Assembly: GCF_030867145.1 (NCBI RefSeq) | Contig: NC_134433.1 | Coordinates: forward strand, 16,899,896 to 16,963,895 | Source of the DNA: Opisthocomus hoazin | Taxonomy: Eukaryota; Chordata; Aves; Opisthocomiformes; Opisthocomidae | Direction of reading: 5' to 3' | DNA: 64,000 nt | Shown here: positions 32,140 to 43,200 of the stretch, piece by piece | Numbering within the stretch: the stretch's first letter is position 1 | Layout of the letters: each line of letters opens with the position of its first letter | Notes under the pieces: model-generated | Seen by the model: only the letters and a program-made list of their open reading frames with translations | Told to the model about the DNA's origin: nothing | Databases searched by the model: none | Position numbers and translations under genes: made by a program

Positions 32140-34426
32140 GTGAGTGCGGGGCCGGGCGGGGGGGCAGCGGGACTCGGGGCAGGGGGGCCCAGGGGAGCGG
32201 CCGCAGAGGGGTGAGGCTCGAAAGGGGGTCCCAGGTCTGGTATGGGGAGGGGCGGGGGTGCCCCTCGGCGGGGGGAGTCCCGGCTGCTGGGGGGGTAAAG
32301 AGGGGAATCCGGGCCGGGAGGGCTGCGGGTGGGGCGGGGGGGGGGTCTGGCCCCCGCACCCTGGGGGTCTCCGGGGCACCCCGAGGGTCGCGGTGCTGCG
32401 GTGTGGGGCTGCGGTGGGTCCCGGCGGGGACGGCTGCCCCGGCGCGGGGCGTGGAGGGGGGCTGGGGGCTGCAGCTCCGGCTCGGGGTCCTTTGGCATTT
32501 GGGGTCCAGCGGGGGGGAAGAGCCGGACCCCGAGGAGAGCCCTGGCTGCGGGGAAGCGGCGGGAGAGGTGCGGGAGCGGCAGCGTCCCGGTCCCAGCGCG
32601 CGTGGGTGCTGTGCCCGCCGGCGGGAAGGGCCCGGGACATGCGCGGGATGCTCGGGGGTCATCCCGGCCGATGTCGGGGGGCTTCGGGGTGCTGAGGCCG
32701 CTCCGGGCTTCGGCGTGCGGGGACCCGCGGCTCCGTGCTGGGACGGGGTGATGGCGGTGACCGGAGCAGCTGGGACGCGCTGGCGCTGGGAACAAGCGTT
32801 CGCTGTGCGTTCTGGTTTTTGATTGTGCAGTTGGTGACAGCCGAAGCTCGCGCCTTCGGAGCCGGGCGCTGCGGCGATGCCAGGCCGTGACCGGGTGGCT
32901 CGGCCGCAGCGCGGTGCTGCTGGCGTCAGGGCTGCGGCTGGGCCCGCGGCTCGTCCCACGCCGGCCAGGCAGCGAGCGGAGCCGGGCTGGGTGCCGGGGC
33001 TCCGGGTGGGACCCTGCGAGCCGGAGGGAGCAGCCAGGCTGGAGCTCATCTGAGGATCGCTCTGAGCTTGCCAAGCTTTTTTGCCTTCCTGTTTTCCCCC
33101 TCCTCAGCAGCCTGGGGCACTTTTTTCCTTGCACGCTCAGACCCAGGCTGTTGCGGTGACTCCGCCATGCTTGGTTGCTTTTGCCAAGAAAATCAGGAGG
33201 TCACCCTGTGCCGGGGACGCTCAAGGAGCCTTTCGGGTCTCCTGCTGGTGGCGGGAGCTCTGACCCCCGCGCTGCCGCTGCCCCCGGGGTCCAGCAGCAC
33301 CCTGCAGCCCCGGGCTGGGCTGGGCGACATCGGGCAGAGCCCAGCAGCAGCGAGCGGCTCCAGACGTGGGCCTGCTCACCAGGGCTGCGGGCAGCCCGCG
33401 GCTCCGCGGCGCGGCCCCTGGGCCCCATCCAGGCAGCGTGGCCGGATCCCTGCGGCGCGGGTGGGAATGTTCCACCCGGAGCATCCGCACGCAGAGGAGA
33501 GGACTGCGAGCTCGCCCGGCCCTGGCTGGGGTTTGTGATGCTGCAGCTGTGAGCGCGCGTGGTCTCCAACCGGTACTACAGGGGCTTTAAATAATTCATC
33601 GCTTGCTGATGAAATTTCATGTTCAGAGCAGGGTGTGTGAAGTGCAGCTGGCTGTTGGGCTGAGGCAGGCAGCAGAATTTTGTTCTAAAAGATGGGAATA
33701 ACTGTGGTTACCAACATTTTGCTCACGTAACAGCGAACCCGTACTTCTCTAATCACAGTAATGACCATCGATTCGTCACTTGGACATTACTTAACAAGCC
33801 TCAGCGTCTGGCCTGACATTCGAAATAATGTGACAAAGGCACGAGCCTGCCCTTGGAGCGGTGACAAGGCTGGGGACAGGGCTGCTGCCCCGGGGGAGCA
33901 CAGGGTGGGGGCTGCAGGCCGGGGCGCGGTGCGGTGCCTGTGGCTGCTTGCCACGCTGCGCAGCGTCCCGCGCCGTGCGGGAAGTGTTCGCCCTTCGCTT
34001 CTCTGCGCGTGCGGTCGCGGGTGCTCGTGGGTCTGGCCTGGGGGTCCCGTGTCCGCTGCAAGGCTCCGTGCTGCAGCCGCTCCCCGGGGAGCTGCGGCCG
34101 CTGCCTGCGCCGGGCGGTCGGGACCGCGGCTCTGGTGGCAGTGGTGGCGGGGGCCACTGTCCCCTCCCTGGGGGTCCCCCTTGGAGGGACGCCGCGTCCC
34201 TGGGAGCGCCCGCTGATGGGCCGGGAAGGACGGGGACGCTGCAGGCTGCAGACGGACGGGGCTGCAAAGCCGTTTTGCTGCTGCGGAACCGAGGAGCAGG
34301 TCAGCGGTGCTGCCGGGCTCGTGGCTCGGAGCAGCGCAGCGGAGCCAGCCGCCCTCCGCGGCCGGCGCTCCCTCTGCACAGCCCTGCCCTAATAAATATT
34401 TCAGTCTCTCTCGCTGTTATTTTTAG
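32140..34426 (+). other. RAP1GAP2: RAP1GAP2 intron between exons A and B
   Basis: A 2.3-kb intron. The left third is CpG-rich; 33580-33850 is AT-richer and may hold regulatory sequence. No further exon is needed to keep the phase. No transposon is recognised. Confidence 0.55.
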
Positions 34427-34543
34427 GTACGTGAGAGAAGGCCGGTTTCGGATCGAGGAGAGGACGCTGACGGCTTTCCAGTGGCTGTACTCGCCCCACC
34501 AGCACCGCATCATCAGCCGGGTGGACCTGGGCTCGCCCAGCAG
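34427..34543 (+). CDS. RAP1GAP2: RAP1GAP2 alternative exon B (upstream N-terminus)
   Basis: After a good polypyrimidine tract and acceptor (GCTGTTATTTTTAG) the exon reads YVREGRFRIEERTLTAFQ, then WLYSPHQHRIISRVDLGSPS and two bases. The codon use and the aromatic/charged pattern look like real protein, unlike the repeat-driven frames nearby. Its 117 bp keep phase 2. The 3' boundary fits best as a GC donor (AGCAG|GCAAGG); no GT donor keeps the SPSR end. The left-over AG joins the G of the exon at 51476 to make Arg, giving SPSR-IDKTML. I believe mammalian RAP1GAP-family proteins have predicted isoforms with a similar first segment, but cannot confirm it here. Confidence 0.7.
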
Positions 34544-34930
34544 GCAAGGGGGGCCCGGGGGGTGCGGGGCCGGGGGCCGTGGGGAGCGCTGGCGTGTCCC
34601 CTGCCACTGCCACCCGCAGCCTGCCGTGCTGGTGGGACCTGTCTGATCCTCTTGTCGCGCGCCCTCGTGGTTTTGACGTGGGTCTCCTGACCTCAGCCTG
34701 CCTCTGGAGCCCTGTGCGTAGCCGAGCGTCTTGGTTTTCGCTTTGAAGTAAGGTTCCAGGTGCAGCGGGCGCAGCGGGGAGCCGCAGGCACCCTGTGAGC
34801 CCCGCTCCGGTTAGAGCAGTGGAAAGGGCAAACCACTGGCTGCCTCCCCAGCCTTCGCTTTTAAAACCCCCGCGCTCTTGGTGAAGCACGCAGCCTCCAG
34901 AGGACCTGCCTTACGCAGAAGTTCCGTCTG
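34544..34930 (+). other. RAP1GAP2: RAP1GAP2 intron, start
   Basis: Intronic sequence between exon B and a CR1 copy. Nothing recognisable. Confidence 0.55.
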
Positions 34931-35131
34931 AACCCGAGGAAGAACTTCTTCCCTCTGAGGGTGACGGAGCCCTGGCCCAGGCTGCCCAGGGAGGCTGTGG
35001 AGTCTCCTTCTCTGGAGATATTCCAGCCCCACCTGGACAAGGTCCTCTACAGCCCTGCTTGGGCAGGAGGGTTGGACTAGATGACCCACAGAGGTCCCTG
35101 CCAGCCCCTACCATTCTGTGATTCTGTGATA
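34931..35131 (+). mobile_element. CR1 non-LTR retrotransposon, 3' fragment, internally deleted
   Basis: The fragment begins AACCCGAGGAAGAACTTCTT and ends CCATTCTGTGATTCTGTGAT with both octamers intact. Compared with the other four copies, the section around TGGGTGACCCTG is missing. It lies 390 bp after RAP1GAP2 exon B, in the sense direction. Confidence 0.95.
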
Positions 35132-36894
35132 CGCACGCAGCACACTTGGGGCTTGCTCGAAAGCCGGACTGGCAGCCAGGGGCTGCGTACCTCCCCACCG
35201 TAGCGGTCTCTGGAAAACATTTGTCCCGATACCCCCATTTCCTTTGGTGCTTAAACCGCCTCCTTCACAGCCCGCTGCGAGCACCTCTCGGAGCCGCGTC
35301 CTGCGCCGTGCCGTGGCTCCCGCTGCCGACGCGTGCGCGCCGCTGTCCGTCCGGATCCCGGTGTTTGGTGGTAAAATGCCAGTGACAGAAAAGCCTTGCG
35401 GGCCTCGAGACGCAGACGGTGCCGTGTCTGTCCTCCCGCCCGTGAGGAGCCCCGAAGCCCCCCGAGCCCCGGGCTGGCTGCGCGGCCGAGAGCTTTTCGC
35501 TCTTGATTTCAGCAGCGGTTTTGCTCCGAGAGCCCTTAAAGCCCTGAAGCGCCCAAGTCCCTGGGGTCCTGTGCCAGGGAACCGCGGGAGCACTGCTGGG
35601 GAGGGACGGGGTGCCCGAAACGCTGGGGTCCGGGCTGGGGAGGGGCTGCGGGGGCTTCCCTCAGGGTGAGGGGTCTCTGGGGGGGGACGGCGATGTGAAG
35701 CCCCCAGGCTGGGTGGGGAGGGCCCTGCCCCGCTCGTGGGGAGCAGGGGGGAGGTGACACCCACCCAGCAGAGATCTCTGGGGGCAGGAGGCAGGCGCCC
35801 CGCTTCTCTCCAGCCGCTTCCCCAGAGGGCGATTCCTCTGCCCGCCGCCGGAGAGGCTTTCCGAAGGCTGGAACTACCGTGCTGGTCACTGGTTTTAACT
35901 AATTTTGGCAAACTGCTCTCAAAGGCTGCGTGAATCTCACCCCTGGTGCACACGTACCGTGTGGCGTGTGGCACTTCAATGCGTGTGACATCATTTATAA
36001 TTAACGTGAAGTACGAGTGAGGTTCATCCCGCTGGACTCGCTGGATTTCCCAGTGGGCTGGGAAGTCACCTGGGGAAGTCTGGCGGGGTGTGTGGGCCGT
36101 CGGGGGACAGTCAGGACCGGTGCCTGCCTCCCTCTTCCGGGGATAAAACCTTCACCTGGGCTGTGGCTGGGGCTGTCGCCGGGGCAGCGCACGTCCGGAC
36201 CCCCGCTCCGCGAGCCCCGGGTTTGCCCAGGTCTGAGCCTCCGCGCCGAGGTCTGGCCGTGGGCCGTTCGCCTCAGCGGCTGCTCCGTGGGGTGCGCGTG
36301 AGGAGGGAGCTGCGCCAGGGCCGGGCTGCCATCTTCCAGCCCCTCGTTCATTACTGGTGACGGCGAGATGCCCTGCGCTGGCGTGTCCCCGCGGGTGGGC
36401 GAGCGGGCAGCCGTGCCACCTCCCAGCGCCGACGCTGCGGAGGCTTCGGCTGGGGAGCGTTTCGGTGCCTCGGGTGGCACGGTGACACCAGGGTGCTCTG
36501 TGGCGTTTCAGACTGTGACATTATTGATCTGTCACGTTGATCGGGTCGCTGTCGCTATTTTGCACTTGCTGCTTTTCTCTGCATAGCGGTGGTGGCACAG
36601 CTGAGCAAGAGGACACCGACCTGTGGAGGCGTTGCCGTAGCAGATGTGCTTCGTTGTTTTCATCACCCAGGCACACCGAGGTACACGCGGTCCCACCTGA
36701 GCTGCACTCTGCAGGAGGACGAGAGCGTGCGCCCTGTTTCCTGCAGCTCCTCGCACGGCCGGGTTGGCTTTCCCCTGGTCCCCCCGCCGTGTTTGGGAGC
36801 TGCGGGCACGCTGCTGCCCGGGAGCTGCCCGGGCTGGGACGGGCCTCTGCGCCGGCACGCGAGGGCTCTCGGCAGCTGGGCCCGGCTGGCTGCG
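35132..36894 (+). other. RAP1GAP2: RAP1GAP2 intron, unique sequence
   Basis: Unique, mostly GC-rich intronic sequence. No exon, RNA gene or transposon is recognised. Confidence 0.5.
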
Positions 36895-37590
36895 GCCAGG
36901 GAGCGGTGCGGTGCTGCGGCTGGGGAGTGATGCGGTGCTGTGGCTGGGGAGCGGTGCGGTGCCATGGCCGGGGAGCGATGCGGTGCCGTGGCCGGGGAGT
37001 GGTGCGGTGCTGTGGCTGGGGAGCGGTGCGGTGCCGTGGCCAGGGAGCGATGCGGTGCCGTGGCTGGGGAGCGGTGCGGTGCCGTGGCCAGGGAGCGATG
37101 CGGTGCCGTGGCTGGGGAGCGGTGCGGTGCCGTGGCCAGGGAGCGATGCGGTGCCGTGGCTGGGGAGCGATGCGGTGCCGTGGCCGGGGAGCGATGCGGT
37201 GCCGTGGCTGGGGAGCGATGCGGTGCCGTGGCCGGGGAGCGGTGCGGTGCCGTGGCTGGGGAGCGGTGCGGTGCCGTGGCTGGGGAGCGATGCGGTGCCG
37301 TGGCCGGGGAGAGATGCGGTGCCATGGCCGGGGAGCGGTGCGGTGCCGTGGCCGGGTAGCGGTGCGGTGCCGTGGCTGGGGAGCGATGCGGTGCCGTGGC
37401 TGGGGAGCGATGCGGTGCCGTGGCTGGGGAGCGGTGCGGTGCCGTGGCCGGGGAGAGATGCGGTGCCGTGGCCGGGTAGCGGTGCGGTGCCGTGGCCGGG
37501 TAGCGGTGCGGTGCCGTGGCTGGGGAGCGGTGCGGTGCCGTGGCTGGTGAGCGGTGCGGTGCTGCGGCCGGGGCGCGATGCGGGGCCTGT
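36895..37590. repeat. 24-bp minisatellite, about 28 copies, in RAP1GAP2 intron
   Basis: About 28 units of 24 bp built from GAGCGRTGCGGTGCCGTGG and CYRGG. Variation is limited to a few fixed positions (G/A in GCGGTGC or GCGATGC; CT or CC or CCA before GGG). At about 37040-37185 a 48-bp pair of two variants repeats three times, a higher-order step. As the unit is eight codons, frames stay open through the array in several frames of both strands (Glu-Arg-Cys-Gly-Ala, Pro-Trp-Pro-Gly-Ser, His-Arg-Thr-Ala-Pro and so on). None has similarity to a known protein. Confidence 0.95.
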
Positions 37591-38328
37591 GGCTGCTTGC
37601 CACACAGAGCAGACCTGGGTGTCGGAGACCGCGACCTTTCAGAGAGCGCGGCGGGGAGGCAGCCGGCCGGGGCGCGGCGTGGGGCGCAGTGGGTGAGCGT
37701 CGTCGGTCGCCGAAATCGCCCAGTTCAATGTTGGATGCTGTGAAACTGGTTTCAGCGCTGCCAAAAAAGGGAATTGCATTGGTTTCACTGAATCTCTTGA
37801 GAAACCCTTGGGACCAAAGCCATGCGGGGTGCGGTGGCCGGGCTGGGCGCCGTGGTCCAGGCGCGTCCCCGGGGCTGTGCTGGGTGGCCAGCGCGTGGGG
37901 CCGGGTGGGACGATGGGCCTGGCGGTGGGAACGGAGACTCTGCCCTCCGTTCTGCGGGTCCGGGGCTTGGCCCTGGGGGCTCTGCTGTGGTCTGGCCCAG
38001 GCTGTGGGTCTGGGGTCCGGCTGTGATGAACGGCGGGGCTCACGCCTGAGACCAAAGCCCGCGTTCGGGCTGGATCCGGAGGGGTTTGCTCCATTTTCTG
38101 GTTATTTTTTCACAAAAAGCCCCTTCACTCTGACCGCCCCAGGCAGGTGCGGGGGGCAGGACGCTCAGCGTTTGCGGGTGGGCGCTGCCCCCCCGCTGCC
38201 CCCCCGCGAACAGCCCTGCCCAGGGCTCTGCTGCATCGTGGGCCTCGGTTCCTTCCCCCCCGCCCCCAGGGACCCGGTCCCCGTCTCCAGCTCCCTGACG
38301 CGCCTCGGCCGAGCAGTGCGGGGCGAAG
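37591..38328 (+). other. RAP1GAP2: RAP1GAP2 intron, unique sequence
   Basis: Unique sequence between the 24-bp array and a CpG island. No exon recognised. Confidence 0.5.
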
Positions 38329-38409
38329 CGGGCAGGGCTGCGGGCAGGGCTGCGGGCAGGGCTGCAGGTGTCGGCTCTGCCCCCGCACCCCCCCCCCCCC
38401 CCCCCCCCC
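38329..38409. repeat. 12-bp triplicate followed by a run of 22 C
   Basis: Three copies of GGGCAGGGCTGC at about 38329-38366, then an uninterrupted C run at 38388-38409. This low-complexity block forms the left edge of the CpG island. Confidence 0.85.
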
Positions 38410-38660
38410 GCGGGCAGTGCCGGGCTCTCGCGGGGACGCGGGGGCGGCGGCGGGGCCGGGTCGCGCGCAGCTCCGCACGGCCCCGCGCCCGGGCTCGCGG
38501 CGGGTGCGGGCTGCGCGCGGGGGAGGCGGGGCGAGGCGGGCTGCAGCGGGCGAGATCCGAGCGGCAGCGGCGGGGCCCGGGCCGCGGACGGCGGGTGAGC
38601 CGGGGGGGGCCCGCGGGGACGCGGCGACCCGCAGCGCCGGGGCTGCTTCGGGCGGGGGGC
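38410..38660 (+). promoter_or_regulatory. CpG island with a possible 5' UTR exon (donor at 38595)
   Basis: A dense CpG block ends in a good donor (GGCGG|GTGAGC) at 38594/38595 on the plus strand, typical of a non-coding first exon. It could be the promoter of the canonical RAP1GAP2 form, whose start codon is 9.4 kb further on. No start codon in it is convincing. The exon is inferred from composition and the donor only. Confidence 0.35.
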
Positions 38661-38870
38661 TTTGTGTTGGGGGGGGGGGCTTTGTGTTGGGGGGGGGGGC
38701 TTTGTGTTGGGGGGGGGCTTTGTGTTGAGGGGGGGGCTTTGTGTTGGGGGGGGGCTTTGTGTTGGGGGGGGCTTTGTGTTGGGGGGCTTTGTGTTGAGGG
38801 GGGGGCTTTTTGTTGGGGGGCTTTGTGTTGAGGGGGGGGCTTTTTGTTGGGGGGCTTTGTGTTGGGGGGC
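38661..38870. repeat. G-rich minisatellite, 12 copies of GGGGGCTTTGTGTTG
   Basis: Twelve units of 15-20 bp share CTTTGTGTTG (twice CTTTTTGTTG), separated by G runs of 5-11. G runs tend to shorten towards the right. The G-rich strand is the sense strand of RAP1GAP2, directly downstream of the candidate donor at 38594, so it could form G-quadruplexes or R-loops. Confidence 0.9.
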
Positions 38871-40172
38871 TCGCTGGGGGCCGGGGGTCCCGGCTGTGCC
38901 GGTGCGGTGGTTGCCAACGCGTGTGTCGAATCTTGCGAGTCCGAGGGAGGCGACCGCCGGTGCCCTGCGCTGGTGCCTTTGGGGTGCTGCCCCCGGGGGC
39001 TGCGGGGGTCGCGGCCCGGCCTTGGCGGGGTGAGGAGCCCCCGTTTCTCTGTGTTTGACGGGAGCAGGGCGTGGGGGGGGGTGGCTCGCAGCCTCCCCGC
39101 GCGCCCAGCGCCCGGTTTGCGGGGCAGCCCCCCTGCCCTGCGCTTCGAGCAGGACCGCGGCTGCTCTCGGCGGGGAAGCGCGTGATGTCTGCTCCCCGGG
39201 CAGGGCAGAGCGTTCTGGTCACCCCGCTGCTCTCCGCGGGCAGAGCGATGCCGTAACCCGGCGTGAGCGCGTGCTCCGCATCCCCGCGGCGCCCGGGACC
39301 CGCGGTGGATCCTGCCGGGTCCTGCCTGGTGTCCTCATCCTCCGCGCGCTCCCGGCTCTGCTGTTTGATTTAAGGCCGCTTGTTGTTTTGGTGGCGCGAG
39401 GGCCGTGGTATCTGTCCGCCCAGCGCGATTTGTTGAAGGCTGGCAGCACGCCAGGGAGTCTTAAATTCAGATTCAACAAGAGGCGTGATCCCAGCCAGCA
39501 GCTCGCTCGCTGCGCACGCCGGGTTTAACGGATATTTCCTTCTCCCCCCGCCGCTGATTCCTCCCTAAGGGCGGCTCGCGATAACCATGGCAGCGAAACC
39601 GCCTTTTTTCTTTGCTGATGTTTGTTTTGTCACCCTTCCCTCCTCCTCATCCCTGAGCGTATCCGTGTGGTAGCGGGGTCCGGGGGGCTGCTCGGAGGGT
39701 CCCTGTGCTGCTGCTGCCTGCCGTGCACCTGGAGTCGGGTGCTCTGGGGGTCGTTAGCGGCTGCTGTGGAAACAGGAACAGGACTTCAGCAGCAACAGGA
39801 GGAAGAGACATTTTTTCCAGGAGCTAAAAACAGCTCCTTCTCCCCAGACCTCTTTCCAATTTCGTGGGGGTAGATGAATCCCGGCTTAGAGTTAACATCT
39901 GCCTCCAAGTTGGGTGCCAAACCAGAAAGAGCTGTTGCTTGATTCTGATTTGAATCTCGCCCAGCTCTCTCAAAAAACGCCCAAAATGGTGGAAAAAGAC
40001 AGGTGATATCGGCAAGATGTAGCAGGGTTTGGAAAAGCTGGAGTCCAAATCCCGCGTGTCTGGTTTGCTGCGTTCCGATGGCACCGTGTCCAGGCTTGGC
40101 CCTGAGTCTGAGCCCCGGGTGCTGCCCAGACCCAACCCCGCGCGTCGGCCTCGGGCAGCTGCCGCTTGCCGG
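38871..40172 (+). other. RAP1GAP2: RAP1GAP2 intron, unique sequence
   Basis: GC-rich to about 39350, then less so, with a balanced stretch at 39780-40020. No exon is recognised. Confidence 0.5.
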
Positions 40173-40267
40173 TGTGGGGAGCCGGGCAGCGTGGGGAGCC
40201 GGGTGATGTGGGGAGCCGGGCGGCGTGGGGAGCCGGGCGATGTGGGGAGCAGGGCGATGTGGGGCTG
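40173..40267. repeat. 17-bp tandem repeat, about 5.5 copies
   Basis: Five consecutive 17-bp units GTGGGGAGCCGGGCGAT, with changes only at the last three or four bases and one C-to-A change, and a partial sixth. Located in the RAP1GAP2 5' intron. Confidence 0.9.
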
Positions 40268-43200
40268 GGGGGAGAAGCCCCCGGGGGGGGGGGCTCACCC
40301 AGCCCAGCTCCCTGCTGCTGCGGGCAGCGTCCCGGGCCGTGCCCGCACCGACGTGCTGAGCGCCAGGTAGCGGCTTTTCTCCTCTGCTTCTGTCGTTGGG
40401 AGACTGCTCCGGAGGCCGTTTGCGTTCGAGGTCAGAAACCCCCTCGTTTCCAGCCAAAGCCTGCGCAGGGCTGGCTCGTGCCCGTGCTCTCCTCCCACCC
40501 CCGCGTTTTGCCAGCCCTGGTTTTTAGTTTACGCAGCTCTTTTCCTGTCTCACCACAATTTCTTCTTAGGCTGCAGTCACATCCCCCCCAAACCCCCCGT
40601 TTGTCGTGAACTGGGCCACACGCTGCCCGGTCCCCCTGGCCCAGCTGCGTGCCGGCGCCCGCCTGCCAGCGGGAGCGGGGTTTTGTCGGGTTCTGCCGCG
40701 CCGCATCCTCCCTCCAGCAGCCCCAGCGGTGTCCGGGCAAACGGGCTCCGGCTCCTCTGGGCAGCGGTGGCGGGGGACCAGGGGACCGCGGTGCGGGATG
40801 TGCAGGTGGCCGTGGTGACGGTGCCCAGGGCTGCCTGGGCATGGGACAGCGGGGCTGGGCTGGCTCTGGAGCACCCCGAGCAAGGCATGCACGTGTGCGT
40901 CGCAGCACACGCAGACACCTCGCTGCCTGCTCCGTGTGCGTGGACACGGGCGTCTGCGGCTCCTGGGAAGCGTCCTCTCTCGGGCTCAGCCTGCGTGGGA
41001 AGCGGCACAGCTGGGAGCGGTGGGGAGAACGGACATGCAGCAGACCGGTGTGCTCGGGCGGGCTCTCCCTGAAGAGAGAGCCTCGCCGGGGAGTTTCGTG
41101 CCCTCGCTCGCAAGGCAGAGCTCTAAAATGGGTGGAGCTGCGAGAACGAGCAGCTCTGCACCTTGACCTCGCAGTGGCCGAGAAGGTTTTAATGAGCCTG
41201 GAAGCGTGTGCGGTGGCTGGCTGTGCGCAGCGCTGTGGTCAGACGAGGTCTGTGTCCCTCTGCAGCGGAGAGCTGGGTCGTCTGGTGCTGGGAGAAACCG
41301 GTCGCTCGTGTGTGTCGGGCTGGGTACCCAGAGAGCGTATGCGCGTCCAGAACGTGAACGCTGGGGACGTTCTCGGTGCCACAGCGTGCTCGGCAAACCC
41401 GGTTCCCCTCGGGAGGCCCGAAGGCGCATGCCGGGGCCGCGGAGGATGGTGTCCAGCTCCCCCGACGCGGTGTGCAGAGCGAGCTTCCGAGGGATGCGGA
41501 GTCGCGTGCTCTGCGTGGCAGGAGAACCGGCTTTGCTCCTGAACGTGCAGCCTGGACTGGGCTTTCCTCACCTCCCTCTGCACTGCCTGGAAGCAACGAG
41601 ATCGATGCTGCGAAGAAAGGACAAATTAGCGTCGACAGACTTCACACCCAGCAGCAGTTAAACGCATCGATTGCGCCTGGTGGTGTTGTCCTGAACCAGC
41701 CCACGCTCTGCAGGGTCTGGCCTTCTCTTCCTCCACGGTGGTCCCGCAGGACCGCTGCCTTCCTGCCACCCCGCCCGGCTGAGCACAGCCCTTGCCGGCT
41801 CGTCCCCGCGCCCCGCTCCCACCCAGCGCCGCCGTTCACTGGGGTGTGCGTGGCGGGAGGCTCGGGGACGGCCCTTTCCGTGGCCCCAGACTTGCCCGTT
41901 GCCGCTGGCCGCCGAGCTGCCCCGTGCGGGGCGTGGGTCCGGCCTCGCTGGCGCCCGGCTGCAGCCGCTGCGGGGTTTGGATGTCGCTCAGCTGCGAGCA
42001 GCGGTGCTGCCCGTGTCCCTGCTGCTGCGGGTTCGGGCGTCTGGGTACGCCTGGAGCGGGGGTGCCTGCGCGGGGAGGACCCCCCGCTCTGCCCGGGGAC
42101 GGCGGGGGGGTTTGTCCCGCCGGGGCGGTGGGTCCCCAGCTCTGCAGCGCGCGGGACAGGACCCCCGTGCTGGGCTCGGTCGGTTGCTGCGGCCACCGGG
42201 TTCCTCCTCGCTTGGTGACCCCGGGATGGACGCGGTGCGCCGTGGGGCTGTCCGTGCCCGCGCGGGGGCTTGGCGAGGCGCAGGGCTACCGTTGCCAGGG
42301 CCTTCGGGTCACGCCAACCCCTCCTGCTCACGGCGAGTGGGGAGCCGGCGGGAGAGTGCGAGGGGGCCGCTGGCAGGGCCGGGGAGCAGCCCGGGGGGCT
42401 CTGGGCGGATGCGGCCCCGCGCGTCTGGCTCATCCGACCTTTCCGCCTCAGACACCCCCCATGCAGCGCGCGGCAGCAGCGCAGGAGCGCGTTGGAGACC
42501 TGGGAGCTGCCGCTCAGCCAGGGCTGCTCTGCTCCGGCCGCGGGGGCTGCGCGGGGGCTCGGCCGGCACCCATCGCTGGTGCTTTCCCGGGGTCCCCTCC
42601 TGGAGCAGTGGTCCCCAGGGTGTAGCCAGGGGCTCCCCGGGCCCCGGCAGTGCCTGTGCTGCAGCACTGGGCTGCAGGGTCTGGGCTGGGCACGGGTTCC
42701 CCTGTCTCTGCTGTCTGAGCAGGACGTCTCGCAGCTCGAGCGGGGCTTCCTCCACGGGCTGGTGCTCAGCCGTTTTGGCAGAACTGGGCAGGAGGGATCA
42801 GATCGCGGTGGATGGAGGGTTGAGTCCGTGAGCGGTGAGTGTTGGCAGATGGCCTCGAGAATGTGGCAGAGGGCCTGGAGCGTGCTCTGCAGCGTGGGCT
42901 GTGCACAGCCTTGGTCTCTGGAGGGAGCAGACTCTCGCGCCGTGTGCAGCGCTGAATCTGCCCCTGGCACGCCAAACGTTGTGGGTGGAAAATGAGCTCT
43001 CGGAGCCCTGACCCTGGCGTTCACCCTCGCGCGGTGGCTGCTCATGACTGCCATGTTTCTGATGTCCCCAGCGGGGCTCTCCATGCGCTGGGCTCTGCAG
43101 CGTCTCACCCAGCCTCCCCCGAGCATCCCCAGGCAGGGACCGGGGACCGCAGCCTCGCGCGCGGCCGGCACGCGCGGGCCCTCGGTGGTGCTGGCAGGAC

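Larger units (their letters stand above)
31860..32460 (+). promoter_or_regulatory. RAP1GAP2: CpG island: upstream promoter of RAP1GAP2
   Basis: A CpG-rich block surrounds the first exon of the longer RAP1GAP2 N-terminal form. It includes a (GGGGCC)n run just before the ATG. Two bZIP-type sites lie at its 5' edge, TTGCGTCA at 31899-31906 and TTACGTAA at 31911-31918. Confidence 0.55.

Noticed and set aside
32817-32830. Acceptor-like tract (TTTTTGATTGTGCAG) between exons A and B
   Set aside because: No open, protein-like exon follows it, and exons A and B already join in phase without it.
36521-37696. Repetitive proteins of 300 or more residues in the 24-bp array
   Set aside because: Open in several frames of both strands because the unit is eight codons. 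No start context, splicing or flanking unique coding sequence supports any one of them.
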